DNA of 58,286 bases from Penium margaritaceum (lineage: Eukaryota > Streptophyta > Zygnematophyceae > Desmidiales > Peniaceae). A program made the translations under genes and the position numbers. This document shows, one piece after another, positions 30,194-40,911 of the stretch (positions are counted from its first letter, which is position 1; every line of letters begins with the position of its first letter). A model generated the notes under the pieces. The model was given only the letters and a program-made list of their open reading frames with translations. It ran no database searches and was not told the DNA's origin. The DNA is taken from positions 196,764 through 255,049 of the forward strand of contig SZWC01001620.1 in assembly GCA_023375785.1 (NCBI GenBank), read 5' to 3'.

Positions 30194-32845
30194 ATGGCAA
30201 CGACCGAGCAAGAGAGCAATATAGACGTCCTCTCGCCTGACGAGAGGGACTTCCCCTTGTGGAGGTGGACCATGGAGTTCTATCTTGATGACGAGGGACT
30301 GCTTGAGCTGGTCAGAGGTGAAGAGAGAGCTCCTGCGGCGTCCGCGACGGCCGAGGAGGTGGAGGCGTTCGAGAAGCGCAACAACGAGGCGCTTGCTCTG
30401 ATCGCAACATCGTTGTGCCGAGCACAACGCGCGCATGTCCAAGGATGCACAAAGGCCGCGGAGGCTTGGGCATGGCTCTACAATGCACACGACCCATCGT
30501 GTCTTCAGCAACGTCTCCTCCTCATCAAACAGCTTTTCACCCTCCAAGCCGATGAGGAGACCAGCTCGTCGAAGCTCGCGCAAGAGGTGAAGTCGATGGT
30601 TTCCCGCTGTCATGAGGCGGGATGGGCCATCGACTCCCAATTGCAAGTAGCGGCGCTCCTCCTGGCCCTTCCTAACTGTCGGGCCTCTGCGATCACCAGC
30701 GATGTTGATCTACGGGACAAAATACTGACGTTCGAAGAGGCGGCACAAGTGGTGTGCGACCGGTGGACCAAAGCCACCGTGGCGGAGCAAGGGAAAGCGC
30801 TCGTAGAATCAGCCCTGATCGTCCGCTCTCAAGGAGGAGAGGGAGATGAAGGGGAGGAAGGGACGCGTCAACGCCGCACCAAGAAGGGAGAGTGCCATCG
30901 GTGTGGCCAAGAAGGCCATTGGAGAAGGGACTGCACAAGGGGAGCTGCAGATCTGGCCACGGAGGTGGCAGAAGGGCAGCAAACCAACATAGCAGTCGCC
31001 CACTCCATGAAGGGGGCTAAGATGGCACAACCTGAGGCGGGCAAGCAGCTGGCGTGTTTGGAGCAAGGAGGCTCCAACAGGCCCCAAAAGGGAGCCTCAT
31101 ACAAGTGTGGCCAGCAGGGCCATTGGAAGGCGTCGTGCACAGCGGAAACCGTGGACTCCGACAAGCGTGTCGGGAGAGGACGGCAGGCCAAAGCAATTGT
31201 CGACACGCCATGCAGCAGTGATCAGCTCCATGCTGCGGGAGCTGATGTGGTCGGGGACCACGAGCCATGCCGTGGGCATGCAACCTCCACAACCTCCAAG
31301 GGGGAGCAGAAGGTGAAACAACAAACAAGGGTTGCCGCCACACATCACAATGGAGGTGATGTGCTCCGAGGAGGCAAAAAGCAAGTGGATGAGTCGGTCA
31401 GGAAGAAGGGCGCTGCGGCGAGGAGGCTTGAAGCGCCTGACCTGGCGACAGAGGTGCTATCCATGAGTCACCTCGTTGAGGAGGGACTCAAAGTGACCTT
31501 CACAAGGAAGGGCTGTCTCCTAAAAGAGGAGGGCAGTGGACGTTTCGTGGCACGTGGTGCACACAAAAGAGGTGTGTACCGGATACGTGCCGACGTCCTC
31601 ACAAGGAGGAGCCGTGACTACGACGTGGACAGCCGTCAAAGCAAGGAAGCGGTTGCAGCTGCATCCAAGAAGGGGCAACCTAAGGGTGCAGTGGGTGGTA
31701 TGGAGGGTACCATCCAGGCTGGGTTGGAAGATCTGGACCAAAAGGCACGCCATGCAACGGGACACCGGGTGATGGGTGCACAGTCTCCAAGGGAGGCAAA
31801 AGAAGTGGTCCACGTGGCAGACCATCCAAGGGAGAGCATCAACGGCAGGCGGCCTTGCTCTCCTAATGGGCAAAAAGGGTCCAGTGATGCGAGAATGGTG
31901 AACCGGAGCCACAAGGTAGGCCAAACGGGCGCTGCCGAGTTCTATGCGGGAGCGGTGATGGCTGCAAGGACGACCATGCAGCAAGACGGCAAGGAGGCGC
32001 GTCCTCAAGGGGAGCACAAGGGACTCCACACCTCAGCAAAAGGGGAGCAGCTACGGCAACGATTTGAGGGCCAAAATGTGACCACTCAAGTGTTGGCACG
32101 GGGTGCCGGCAAGTCGCGTGCACAGGGCTCTGCCTCATGGACTGAGAAAAAGGAGAGTGGCGGTAAAGGGCCACACTCTCAACCCGAGAAAAACGCACTC
32201 CGGGCTACAGAGGTGGTGAACCGGGGCCACAAGGAGGGCACAAAAGGTGCCATCAAGGTTCAAGAGGAGGCGTTGGTGGCGGCTCGGAGGACCACGCAAC
32301 AGATTGAGGACGCCGTGAGGGCAGGTCCTCAAAGTGAGCCAAGGCGGCTCGGTGCATTAGCGGGCCAGGAACTAGAGTACCGCGCGACGGAAGGCCGGGC
32401 AGTGGGTGCACCGCAACAAAAGTCGGCGGAGGTGCTCCGGAGGGCTATGCAACAAGGGGAGAGCGGCAGCAAGTGGCTGAGCTCTCCATCGGAGCAAAAC
32501 ATGCTTCGAGCAGCTGAGCAAAGGACCAAGCCGCAAGGTGCGGTCAAGGCGTTGGTGGCTCCAAGTCCTCAAGGAGGAGGAAAAGCACTCAAGGGGTATG
32601 GAACGGAGGATGCGACGTGCAGGCCGGTATCTCTGGAATCCGCAAATGAGACGGATGAACCATGCAACATGCATAGGTTGGGAGAAAGGAGTGGGATCTT
32701 CGGTTCTCCAACTTCTCCGAAAGAGGGGGAGACTATGCATGAGGAGTGCGGCGAGGGAGCCGAGACCAAAGGACAGGCACCGGAAGCCCTCCCCAAGGTG
32801 GAGAGGCATGCACGTTTGGGACATGCAGCGAGACAACGGCAGTAG
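30194..32845 (+). CDS. gag: E6 Gag-like protein, 883 codons, with linker stub and basic repeats
   Basis: ATG 30194 opens 51 bases after the PBS. Residues 1-210 are a copia Gag (F-P-L-W-R-W at 20-25, Q-G-C-T-K-A-A-E-A-W near 83, a UBN2-like region). A full CCHC knuckle uses C234, C237, H242 and C247. A second knuckle at 302-315 has Ser for its first Cys (S302, C305, H310, C315). Residues about 416-470 (L-S-M-S-H-L-V-E-E-G-L, then Y-R-I-R-A-D-V-L) match the protease-integrase linker of E1, but no D-S-G active site is seen. The rest is Lys/Gln/Gly/Arg-rich with about three degenerate repeats of 85-100 residues. It likely packages E6 RNA; the tail's role is unknown. It ends with TAG after Q. Confidence 0.88.
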   Translation: MATTEQESNIDVLSPDERDFPLWRWTMEFYLDDEGLLELVRGEERAPAASATAEEVEAFEKRNNEALALIATSLCRAQRAHVQGCTKAAEAWAWLYNAHDPSCLQQRLLLIKQLFTLQADEETSSSKLAQEVKSMVSRCHEAGWAIDSQLQVAALLLALPNCRASAITSDVDLRDKILTFEEAAQVVCDRWTKATVAEQGKALVESALIVRSQGGEGDEGEEGTRQRRTKKGECHRCGQEGHWRRDCTRGAADLATEVAEGQQTNIAVAHSMKGAKMAQPEAGKQLACLEQGGSNRPQKGASYKCGQQGHWKASCTAETVDSDKRVGRGRQAKAIVDTPCSSDQLHAAGADVVGDHEPCRGHATSTTSKGEQKVKQQTRVAATHHNGGDVLRGGKKQVDESVRKKGAAARRLEAPDLATEVLSMSHLVEEGLKVTFTRKGCLLKEEGSGRFVARGAHKRGVYRIRADVLTRRSRDYDVDSRQSKEAVAAASKKGQPKGAVGGMEGTIQAGLEDLDQKARHATGHRVMGAQSPREAKEVVHVADHPRESINGRRPCSPNGQKGSSDARMVNRSHKVGQTGAAEFYAGAVMAARTTMQQDGKEARPQGEHKGLHTSAKGEQLRQRFEGQNVTTQVLARGAGKSRAQGSASWTEKKESGGKGPHSQPEKNALRATEVVNRGHKEGTKGAIKVQEEALVAARRTTQQIEDAVRAGPQSEPRRLGALAGQELEYRATEGRAVGAPQQKSAEVLRRAMQQGESGSKWLSSPSEQNMLRAAEQRTKPQGAVKALVAPSPQGGGKALKGYGTEDATCRPVSLESANETDEPCNMHRLGERSGIFGSPTSPKEGETMHEECGEGAETKGQAPEALPKVERHARLGHAARQRQ

Positions 32846-33474
32846 CGTAGACGGCGGCTTAAGGAGCAGTCGCAGCTGCAGCACCACGGATCCCGCGAGG
32901 CTGGTTGCAACAAAGGGCAAGCCAAAGCTGGCAGTGCAGGCGGCAACATCTTGGTCAAAACGGCACGCGCAGAGGCGGTGTCATCAAGGGCCAAGATCAG
33001 CACCAAGGAAGCACTACAGCAAGGTGCGGGAGGTGTGCAGCACGCTGGGCCAAGTTTGCAAGGTGCCAAGGGTGCTAGAAACACAATAATACCCAAGGCA
33101 CACTCGGAGGCGCTTGAGGACTCAAAAGGGAGTCCGAGGTCTCTGAAGACGGGGGAGGACCCCGCAAAGGGTTGCGGGTCTCCCATGTGAGAGGGAGCAG
33201 TCCAGCAAGGAGACAAGTGCTCCCATGTCATCTCAGGGAGGTGGCCGACTGCCGCGGCAAGCAGCAATACCAAGACAACAAGGGTCACAAGGCAGGCCAT
33301 GAGGGTGCTACCAAGTCCCGTACGGGGGCACAAATGACGACAGCATGGAGCAAGGCATCCGCCGCTATGTGTTGTGATTGGTGGAGGGCAGCTAAGGAGA
33401 GTTGCTCACAGTGGCAGCTTGGCCGGGCAGCAGAGCATGGCAGATGTTCAAGGACAGGGCATCAAGGGTTGCGA
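32846..33474 (+). pseudogene. Same-frame continuation of E6 ORF beyond the TAG
   Basis: The frame of the 883-codon ORF stays open after TAG 32843-32845 as far as TGA 33188-33190, then to TGA 33335-33337, and then into the 3' LTR. Composition (Lys, Ala, Gly, Ser, Gln) is the same as in the preceding repeats. I infer that the ancestral ORF filled the whole interior, about 1,100 codons, and was shortened by three single changes. Alternatively the TAG is the natural end and the rest is an untranslated relic. Confidence 0.6.
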
Positions 33475-33488
33475 TGCAAGGGGGAGAT
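33475..33488 (+). other. E6 polypurine tract
   Basis: GCAAGGGGGAGATT-type purine stretch directly before TGTTGAC of the 3' LTR. It is the expected primer for plus-strand synthesis. Confidence 0.8.
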
Positions 33489-34213
33489 TGTTGACATGGT
33501 GTGTCCCTTGCCATGAGTGCAGTTGATCGTACTCCCTGGTTTGACCGCTGAGGAGTGTTCAAACACCTAATCTGACTTTATATTTGGATTCCTTGTATTT
33601 TTCCATGCAAGATCGAGCTTTGGATCGCTTGATTTGAGTGAGTATTCAGAAAGTTAGCCTAGCCCGAAAAACGGGTGTTGGGAGGGTGGAATCTGGTACC
33701 CGCCATGGGTGGCGGGATATTCCACCGCCAGGGATCCGAGTTCATTCCTAATGGTCTCCAAATGCACCAGGGGCATGAATGAGGTGACCATAAGGACCTC
33801 CTTGACCAGGATGAACTTCTCCTTGACTTCTAGATGAGGAAAGGCGCTTCGATGGGTCATCGTCGAAGCGCCTCCCGTTGCCTAGAGTGCAAGGCCTGGT
33901 GGGCGGCTCCACCAAGGGTTACTTCGACGGCCGTAGTAGGGGCTCTACTGCTCCGTTTTGGGCTTGCTTGGATGCGTTAGAAAGCATAGATCACAGGCTA
34001 TAAGTATCTGATGTAATCTCACTATGCTAAAGTAACAAAAACGTGTTTTGATTCAGATCTACTGAATGCGACATGTTCTGCCCACTCACATCCGTGATCC
34101 TTGTGCTCCACACTCTTCACCATTGGTGTCCATTGGCTGCCCAAACACTGGTAGCATGCTTCAGTGAGAGCTAGGCATCCTTGAGGGTGCCTCCACACCC
34201 ACTAGAGCCAACA
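33489..34213 (+). repeat. E6 3' LTR
   Basis: 725 bp, ends GAGCCAACA, followed by CAATG (one change from CGATG on the left). The hairpin is at about 33845-33875 with one G-T pair. Confidence 0.93.
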
Positions 34214-35062
34214 CAATGATGGGTTGAGTCTTGGGCACAGTACCAAGGGTAGGGGCGCTGAGATGTTGGAGGCATCATAGCATGGAAGTGCCGGCACGAC
34301 TGAGTGAAGCGAAGGAGCATGCCACAGCCAATGTTGGCGGAAAGCAATACAAGGCAGAGGGTGCATCAAGGCTGGATCATTGGGTAGCTACTGATGCGAA
34401 GCGATGAATAGAAGCGGAGGATGAATGAATGATGATGACGTGAAGAGAGTGCCACAGCCACAAGGTGGACAGCCAGGGATGAGCAGCGGAAGGGGAGCGC
34501 CACAGCCCAAAGGCGTGCAGCCAGAGATGGAGAGAGAGAGAGATGAAACTTAGTAGATTGACTAGAGCACTGCATTTTTGTGAGTACAAATCGGTTCCTA
34601 CTACTAACCTAGCAAAGAACCATCTACTAGGGTGGGTAGCTAAGGTGCAACCGCAACCGCACTACTGCTGTTGCTGCTGCTGGGCACGGGAGACAAACAG
34701 TTCTTTGTGCAAGGCCTGTTCTGTTAGGGGTTTCCCTCTCTGGTTGAGCAGAGCCTGCATTCTTGCCCATTGTCGCATTCCGGCTACTAGGCCGCTTAGC
34801 CGTTGTTGGTAGAGTCCTGCCGGTCCAGTTTTTTGGTCACTGGTCTGGTCTTGTGATTGCGGAGCACTGGTACTTGAGATTTTCTTGGCCATTCCTTGTG
34901 AGAGCCGGCTGGGACTGTTCATTGTGTCCATTTGCCGAGATGCTCCGGAGCACTGAATACTCTTTATTGGGCACCTTCTCATCTCAGGCTGCCGGAGGGG
35001 TGTCACTGATGTAGAACCTGGGTTCTGGTATGTCTTGTGGGTACTGCGTTCTGTTTCCGACA

Positions 35063-36389
35063 CGAAGTACCACGTGCCATCCTTTGATGAAGTTTCGAAC
35101 AGTCTGTACATGTCATGTGTTCTCAGTGAACGGCTTGCACCTTACCTTGTCCAGAATGCAAGGCTCGCACGTTCTGTGTGTTGCTACATCTGCTGCCGCG
35201 TCTGTTGTATCAGTGATGTTGAGGTCGCACACCATGTTGCGCTTCACCATCTCCTACAAAAATGTAAGCATTAAAAATTCCCCAACCGGCAGTGCCACAG
35301 CTCCAGATCAGCTCCCACTCCTTTGGCCAATTTTATGGTGCGTTCTTGAAATTTTGCTACATCTACTGCTATGGGGATCACCTCTCTCCATAGCATAGAG
35401 ACCATCCTTGTGTTTTATCTATAGCATGACTTTGCTGCCGCCGTCCATGCGTAACACTATGCCTTTCCTATGGAAGAGCACTTACTACCCTTTATCCATC
35501 AAGTGGCTAACACTTAGAATGTCAGCCAGGCGAGGGAGATACTACACATCAGGGATGACACGCACCAGTTTCTTGCTGTTCACTGCCAGCTCCACCTCAA
35601 TGTCTCCTTAGCCAGCCTCTGGCTCCACTTTATTGTTGGCAACCACCATCGACTTGGAGAACTTGGTGTAGTGGGCAAGCCCCACCTTCTCGACTTGTGT
35701 GTGCTCCTCGGCGCCAGAATCCAGGCACCGCATGTTGACCCCCTTGAGGTTGTGGTTCTTGGTACCGTTGAGGAGCACTTTCTTGCCTTTGGCATCTTTG
35801 CCGCCGGCCTTTGTCTCCTCCTGGCACTTGCAAACCCAATGGCCCTCCTTGCTGCAAGTGTGGCACGCACCCTTTCCAACGCCCTTTTTGATACTGCCCT
35901 TGCTGCCGCCTCCCTTGCCGGTGTTAACGCTAGCACGTGATTTAGTTGCCAGGGCCGATGAGGAAATTGAGGCCTCTCTGCCACTGCAATGTTGTGCTTC
36001 ATTGCGGATGTAATCACCGACTGCGACATAGTTGAGCTTGTCCTCTGACCATCCTCTAAGGAAGATTATGAGAGGTATCAAACTGTTGCGTAGAGCCATG
36101 AGAAAGGCTATTTCTTGCACCTCCAAGTTGACCTATCACCCCACGCCGTTGCATTCAGAGATGAGCAACTCGAGCTACTGCATGGAGGCAAAGATATCCT
36201 CCCCCTCCTTGATCCTCACTGTTACAAGCCGCTTCATTACAAAGATTCTGTTTGCAAGTGACTTTGACTGGTGGATGGTGCAAAGCTTTTTCAATGCCTG
36301 GGTTGCTGATGTACAGCCTTGGAAGAACCACAAGTGAGTCTTGACATTGGATGACAGGAAGAGCATGAATGGCTCTGTGTTGTTCTTTC
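35063..36389 (-). pseudogene. gag: E5 gag C-terminal half, protease and start of integrase
   Basis: The minus strand carries G-G-W-S-E-D-K-L near 36045, a Gly/Ser/Lys linker, an intact CCHC knuckle C-H-T-C-S-K-E-G-H-W-V-C-K-C near 35868-35825, and protease R-C-L-D-S-G-A-E-E-H near 35725. Further left are P-R-L-A-D-I-L-S-V-S-H-L near 35525 and C-E-P-C-I-L-D-K near 35165, the pre-integrase zinc region. Frames break repeatedly (for example TAA at about 35608). E8 splits gag at 36389. Protein similarity to E3 is high through the knuckle and active site. Confidence 0.84.
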
Positions 36390-37041
36390 TATTGAATGGT
36401 ATGCACCTTGTCCACTGGCTAGCTAGCTAGCTGGTTGCACGAAAAGACAAGGCATGTACTTCTCTATTGAGTACGTCCCCTTGGTCTGTCCTGACATAGT
36501 CCAGAAATGCACTGCCCATAATGGGTATGTCCCCAGAAGGTCATCATAGGAAACACAACTTTGAGGCCTAGTTGGAACAGGCGCTAGAGCTCATGGGTCG
36601 CGGGCTCAAAACCTCGCGACGGTCGCATTTTTCTTTGTGGCCCAGAATGGGATAGGAAGCTTCTAGGAAGCTTCCTAGAGTGTGCCTTGAGGATGACACT
36701 TGGCGGTCTCAAGACGCGCCAAGTAGGACTGTAGGCTAAGGTTGGCTCTTGTAGAGCCACTGTAAGAAGAAGTATTAACAAAACTCTGCAAGTACTGAAA
36801 ACCTGTACCCTGCATGCATCCATTTACAATTCTTGCCTTTGAGACTCCTGAGAGAGTGTCCAACTAAGGGTAGACACTAAAGACCTTCATGCTGAATTTG
36901 TAAGGATGAAAACCGAACAAACCTGAAGTGTGGATCCCTCATTTGAGGGTGATACATTATCTTGGTTGAAATACCAAGTGCGGTTGGCGGCCTCCAATGT
37001 CGGGACCGTTTTCTAGACCGCTGCTATCTTGCGCATTCACA
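36390..37041 (+). repeat. E8 5' LTR
   Basis: It begins TATTGAATGG, where relatives have TGTTGA, and ends GCATTCACA, where relatives have GCATTGACA; 652 bp. It is the inverse complement of the E4 LTR with many substitutions. The tRNA-like block is at 36564-36636. Confidence 0.9.
36564..36636 (+). promoter_or_regulatory. tRNA-like block with A/B boxes inside E8 5' LTR
   Basis: AGGCCTAGTTGG (36564-36575) resembles an A-box, GGGCTCAAAACC (36602-36613) a B-box with two changes, and TTTTT follows about 14 bases after. The 3' LTR keeps a perfect 8-bp T-stem GTCGCGGG/CCCGCGAC around GCTCAAAT (about 40934-40957) and TTTTT. The conserved stem despite loop changes argues that the block once folded. Confidence 0.6.
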
Positions 37042-37043
37042 AA

Positions 37044-37058
37044 GGGCTACAAGCCCAC
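37044..37058 (+). other. E8 primer-binding site, decayed internal tRNA-iMet type
   Basis: GGGCTACAAGCCCAC starts two bases after the LTR and differs from GGGTTATGGGCCCAC by four transitions. Confidence 0.7.
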
Positions 37059-37456
37059 ACTTTTGGTTCTGAGACATGCTTCCAAGACCGACTCGCGTAT
37101 GGTCTTGCAGGGCGCACAGGTACAATAGGGACACGAGGATCGGACGGCTCCAATCTGCTCCATCGGCTCCATCGGCTTCCTCAGGTAGGGTGCGCACAAT
37201 TGGCGGACTAGGGGACAAGGAATAGTTGTGTCCATGTTGGAGAAGACCCTCGAGCCCCAACGGGATGAAGCTCTACCCGTTTAGAAGGTGGTACCACCCT
37301 GAGTCCGTTTTTCTCATGACAACACCATCGCAGGAGGGGTATGCAACAGAACCATTTGCACCTATGACAACGGTCGCCCTCAGCAGCCTCATCAGCCTCA
37401 TCGGCTTCAACAATACAAAGTAGCAGTGAAGTAGAGAAGACGAGCAACCACCAAAA
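37059..37456 (+). other. E8 untranslated leader
   Basis: About 400 bases homologous to the E4 leader (27353-27752), for example the CGGACGGCTCCAATCTGCTCC segment and the GAGCTTCATCCC-like complement. No coding potential is recognised. Confidence 0.65.
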
Positions 37457-38395
37457 CTGGCGGATCCGACTTGAGCCCCCCTAAACCCTAAGGCGGGTAC
37501 GTCAAAATTCACGATGACAGGTTTTCCCTTGTGGAGATGGCAGTTTGAGATTGTCATGAATGTGCGTGGCTACCTTGAAATCTTAAAAGGGACTGAGATA
37601 GCACTTGCTAATGCAACATTGACTATGCATGCGACTAACCTTGCAGCATGGATGATGAAGAACAACATGGCTCTCGCCATTCTTGTGACATGAATCAACA
37701 AGAATCAACACTCCCACATCACAGGATGCACGTTGGCTGCTGCGGCCTGCGCACAAATCTCATGTGTGCATCAATCAAACACCCTAGAAAACCGACTCTT
37801 CATCTTCCAAATGTTGATGTCAATGAGAGTGAGCAAAGGAGAATCAATACCTGCATTTGTGCACTTTTTCAACAACGTGCTACAAGAGGTCCAGCAAATG
37901 GAATGGAATCTCGACTCCAACATGCATGCCATGATCCTTCTGATGGGGCTGCAGGAAAGCTGGGGGTCCTTGATCACCGCATTTTCTGGTTGGAAGGAAG
38001 TAGATCTGACGTATGAGGCTGTCGCAGAACACGTCCGGAACAAGTCTTGGCTACACATTGGCAGTGAGGCAAACATTTCAGCCTATGCCTCTCACGTCGG
38101 AGGACAACGTGCAAGCTTGCGCTCCACTCAAGGAAACAGCGGAAGCAGTGGCTGTGGAGGGAAAAACAATGGTGCCGGGAAGAGTTCCAAGAGACCCGGC
38201 AACTATCACAACTGTGGCAAGGCTAGGAACTGGGCTAGGGACTGCCTTAGAACTAGGAGAGAAGGTGAGAACAAAGGTGGGAAGGAGAAGAAGGAGGTCA
38301 CCAACATGATGGCTAATGGATTGCCCATGAAGGGGGCAGCACTCCGGAGGCTAGGGGCATTTAGCCTTGACTCGGACACCAACCACCACTCCTAA
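37457..38395 (+). pseudogene. gag: E8 gag and protease, inactivated
   Basis: The start codon position holds CTG (37457-37459), where E4 has ATG before A-D-P-T. The Gag domain is readable: F-P-L-W-R-W-Q-F-E-I near 37524, a TGA near 37690, then a 220-codon open part (37733-38395) with S-G-W-K-E-V-D-L-T-Y-E-A-V-A-E-H-V. The knuckle near 38205 reads Y-H-N-C-G-K-A-R-N-W-A-R-D-C, with first Cys to Tyr and His to Asn. Protease is L-D-S-D-T-N-H-H near 38370, where the Gly of D-S-G is Asp. Confidence 0.88.
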
Positions 38396-40911
38396 AAAGA
38401 GAAGGGTGGATTTGTCTCCATGGGTGAATCAGATATGCTCATCAAGTGTCCAAACGGTGGCGCTGTCCAAGCCATGTATGAAGGGGATAAGGTGATCACG
38501 TTCAACGTGAACAGTGCCAAGAAGGAGGTCAATCTTCAAAAGGTGGTGTACATGCCCTCCTTCACAGTGAACCTACTGTTGGTCTCACAAATCAACGACA
38601 ACAACATGACAGTGGTGGTCACCAACAAAGAAGCCGTGGCCATAAAAAATAAGGACAAAAAAGATTGTACACCAAAGACGACCCCATTCTTCATCTTCCA
38701 AGAGTCGACGGACTCTACGTGTTTCAAACCAAAGTCACCAAGGCATCGGATGAGGGACTAGCATGTGCCACCAAGACAGTGGCACCAAAGCCAAATGATG
38801 CACCACTGGTGACCGCTGCGGCCGCCACAACGAGGGACACTAACGTTGAGCTGTGGCACCGGCAATTTGGCAATGTGGCCAATATCACGCTTTAGAAGAT
38901 GAAGGAGCAAGAGGTAGTCCGCAGAATGGAAGGGTGCACCATGAAGCATGGAGAAGGGTGTACGTTGCGTGAACCATGCCTCCAAGTAAACGCAAAGAAG
39001 AAGTCGTTTGGGAGAGGAGGTCAATGAGCAGAAAATATCTTGGACCTGATCCACAGTGACGTGTGTGGACCCTTTTGCATAACGTCCAATAGAGGAAATA
39101 AGTACTTCCTGACCTTCATCGATGACCACAGCCGCAAGTTGTGGATCTGCTTCCTCAAAAAAAAGGGAGAGGTCAAAGAAAATCTCCTCGAGTTTGTCTC
39201 CATGGTAGAGCGGCAAACGTCGAAGAAGGTGAAGACGATGCAAAGTGAAAACCGGGTTGAGTACAAGGCATGCAAGTCTTGGCTCAAGCATCATGGCATC
39301 CTCCATGAGCAAACCACCCCTTACAAACCCCAAAGCAATGTTGTGGCCGAGAGGATGAACCACACCCTACTTGGCATGGTGTGAAACACGCTCTTCAACG
39401 CCAAGCTTCCACCTTGCTTTTGGGCTGAAGCTACAACAACAGCCTACTACCTCTTGAACCTCACACCAGCAATTGCCTTGCAGAAGTGTGGAAAGGAACA
39501 GGACAAGTAGCTGAAGAATCCACAAGAAGCATGGTCGGGAAAGAAACCGAACATCTCGCATATGAAGGTGTTTGGGTCAACTACATGGGTGAAGATCCAG
39601 TCGGGAGAAGGTGGAGGTAAGCTAGATGCATGTTCCAAAAAGCGTGTCATGGTTGAGCACGAGATGTCATTCAAAGCCTATCCGCTTTAGGACCAGGAAG
39701 TAGGCAAGCTCGTTAGGAGCTCCAACGTTGAGTTTGACAAACGCACCCTTGAGAAGGGAGAGGTGCAGGACCCGATCCTTGCTCCTAAGATGGGAGAGTG
39801 GATAGTGTTGCTTGAGTCCGGAGACCAAACGCCCAAAAACTGGCTTGCTTTGCCAGAAGGTGGTGGGAATAGAAGAGCAGGTGGAAAGGATGACACGGAA
39901 CCTGACATGAACGTGGATACCGAGGCGTGTGGGGATTCCGATTCTGACTTACAGTCTGACAACTCTTCCAACAACGACGACAACACACCACCACCTGTGG
40001 CAACACCATCAGCAAAGTAGGGAGCCACACTAGCACCCCGGCACAGTTTGCGGCCAAAGAAAGCACCTTTGCGGTATGAGGATGATTGGACTGGCTTTAG
40101 CTGGTCATTCATGGCTCAAGAAGAGCCATCCACAGTGGCGGAGAAGATGAATGGCCCGGATGTGGCCAAGTGGAAGGAGGCAATGGACAGCGAGCTCACG
40201 TCCATTGCCAAGAACGGCACGTGGGTGCTGCTGGATAGACCTGACAAGGCCCACGTGGTGGGATCCAAGTGGGTCCTCTAAGTGAAAAAGAGGCAAGACG
40301 GAAAAATCAAAAAGTTCAAGGTGAGGGTAGTGGTAAAGGGGTTTTCTCAACGCCCGGAATCTGAGTACGACGAGACATTCGCGCCCGTCCTGACCTTTGC
40401 CTCCATCCACTCTCTCCTTGCCATCGTAGCCACAAAGAACCTAGAGATACACTAGATGGACGTCACGACAGCTTTCCTTTACGGGAAGCTCGACAGGGAA
40501 GTGCTGATGGAGGTGCCTGAAGGAGCCAAAGCTCCCAAGGCAAGATGTGCAAGTTGGTGAAAGTGCTCTACGGGCTGAAACAGGCCCCAAGGATGTGGTA
40601 CAAAGAGATGGACGGTTTCATGACCGGTCTCTCCTTTGCACATCGCCAACATGACCCAAGCATGTACGTGCGCGATGATGGGAGAGGGCTGATGCTCGTT
40701 ACACTATATGTGGATGATCTTATCATATGCTCGTCTTCAATCGAGCTGCTGGATGAGTTGAAGTCTAGCTTCAGCAAAAGGTTCAAAATGAAGGACATGA
40801 GACCTCTCAAGTACTACCTTGGGATCACCATCCACCGCAACCGAGGAGCAAGCACCATCGAACTCAACCAAAAAAAATGCATCGGTGAGGTACTAAAGCG
40901 ATATCACATTA
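38396..40911 (+). pseudogene. pol: E8 integrase and reverse transcriptase, RNase H deleted
   Basis: In order: linker N-L-L-L-V-S-Q near 38568, L-W-H-R-Q-F-G-N near 38850 (His to Asn in the zinc motif), integrase H-S-D-V-C-G-P near 39052, Q-S-E-N-R-V-E-Y near 39240 (second catalytic Asp changed to Glu), and S-N-V-V-A-E-R near 39335. After the acidic linker the frame reads S-K-W-V-L and TAA at 40279-40281, the same codon where E4 has TGA. Reverse transcriptase follows with D-E-T-F-A-P-V, another TAG near 40453, and Y-V-D-D at 40707-40718. It ends in K-R-Y-H-I, where the deletion joins the LTR. Confidence 0.88.

Larger units (their letters stand above)
29403..34213 (+). mobile_element. E6: non-autonomous gag-only copia-derived element
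   Basis: LTRs 29403-30126 and 33489-34213 begin TGTTGACATGG and are the most alike pair in the window (about 14 differences in the first 385 bases by eye). Flanking five-mers are CGATG and CAATG. A perfect internal tRNA-iMet PBS and a polypurine tract are present, so it has all cis signals for reverse transcription. The 3.36-kb interior encodes Gag with CCHC knuckles and a stub of the protease/integrase linker, but no integrase, reverse transcriptase or RNase H. It must borrow these from a relative, so it resembles elements called TR-GAG or LARD. It is probably the youngest insertion here. Confidence 0.92.
29081..35062. mobile_element. X: putative solo LTR split by E6
   Basis: Sequence foreign to E5 begins TGTCTCTAAATG and ends TTTCCGACA, so it has TGTC...GACA ends like a copia LTR. 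Without E6 it is about 1.17 kb. Flanking five-mers TAAAT and CGAAG differ, but E3 has CAAAG at the matching place, so both could derive from one duplication. No internal region or second LTR is present, which fits recombination to a solo LTR. It contains a hairpin with 11-bp arms at 29273-29298, short degenerate repeats around GCCACAGCC, and a CAG/CTG tract near 34665. A minus-strand Gln-ending frame (34662-35111) crosses into E5 and is not thought to be a gene. Confidence 0.5.

Noticed and set aside
30167..33333. Minus-strand ORFs opposite E6
   Set aside because: They are the complement of the long E6 gag frame with GC-rich codons and show no domain.
34662..35111. 149-codon minus-strand frame ending in poly-Gln as a captured host exon
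   Set aside because: Its first part is E5 integrase and the rest is the end of X; the Gln run is a CAG/CTG repeat. The frame crosses an insertion junction, so it is accidental.
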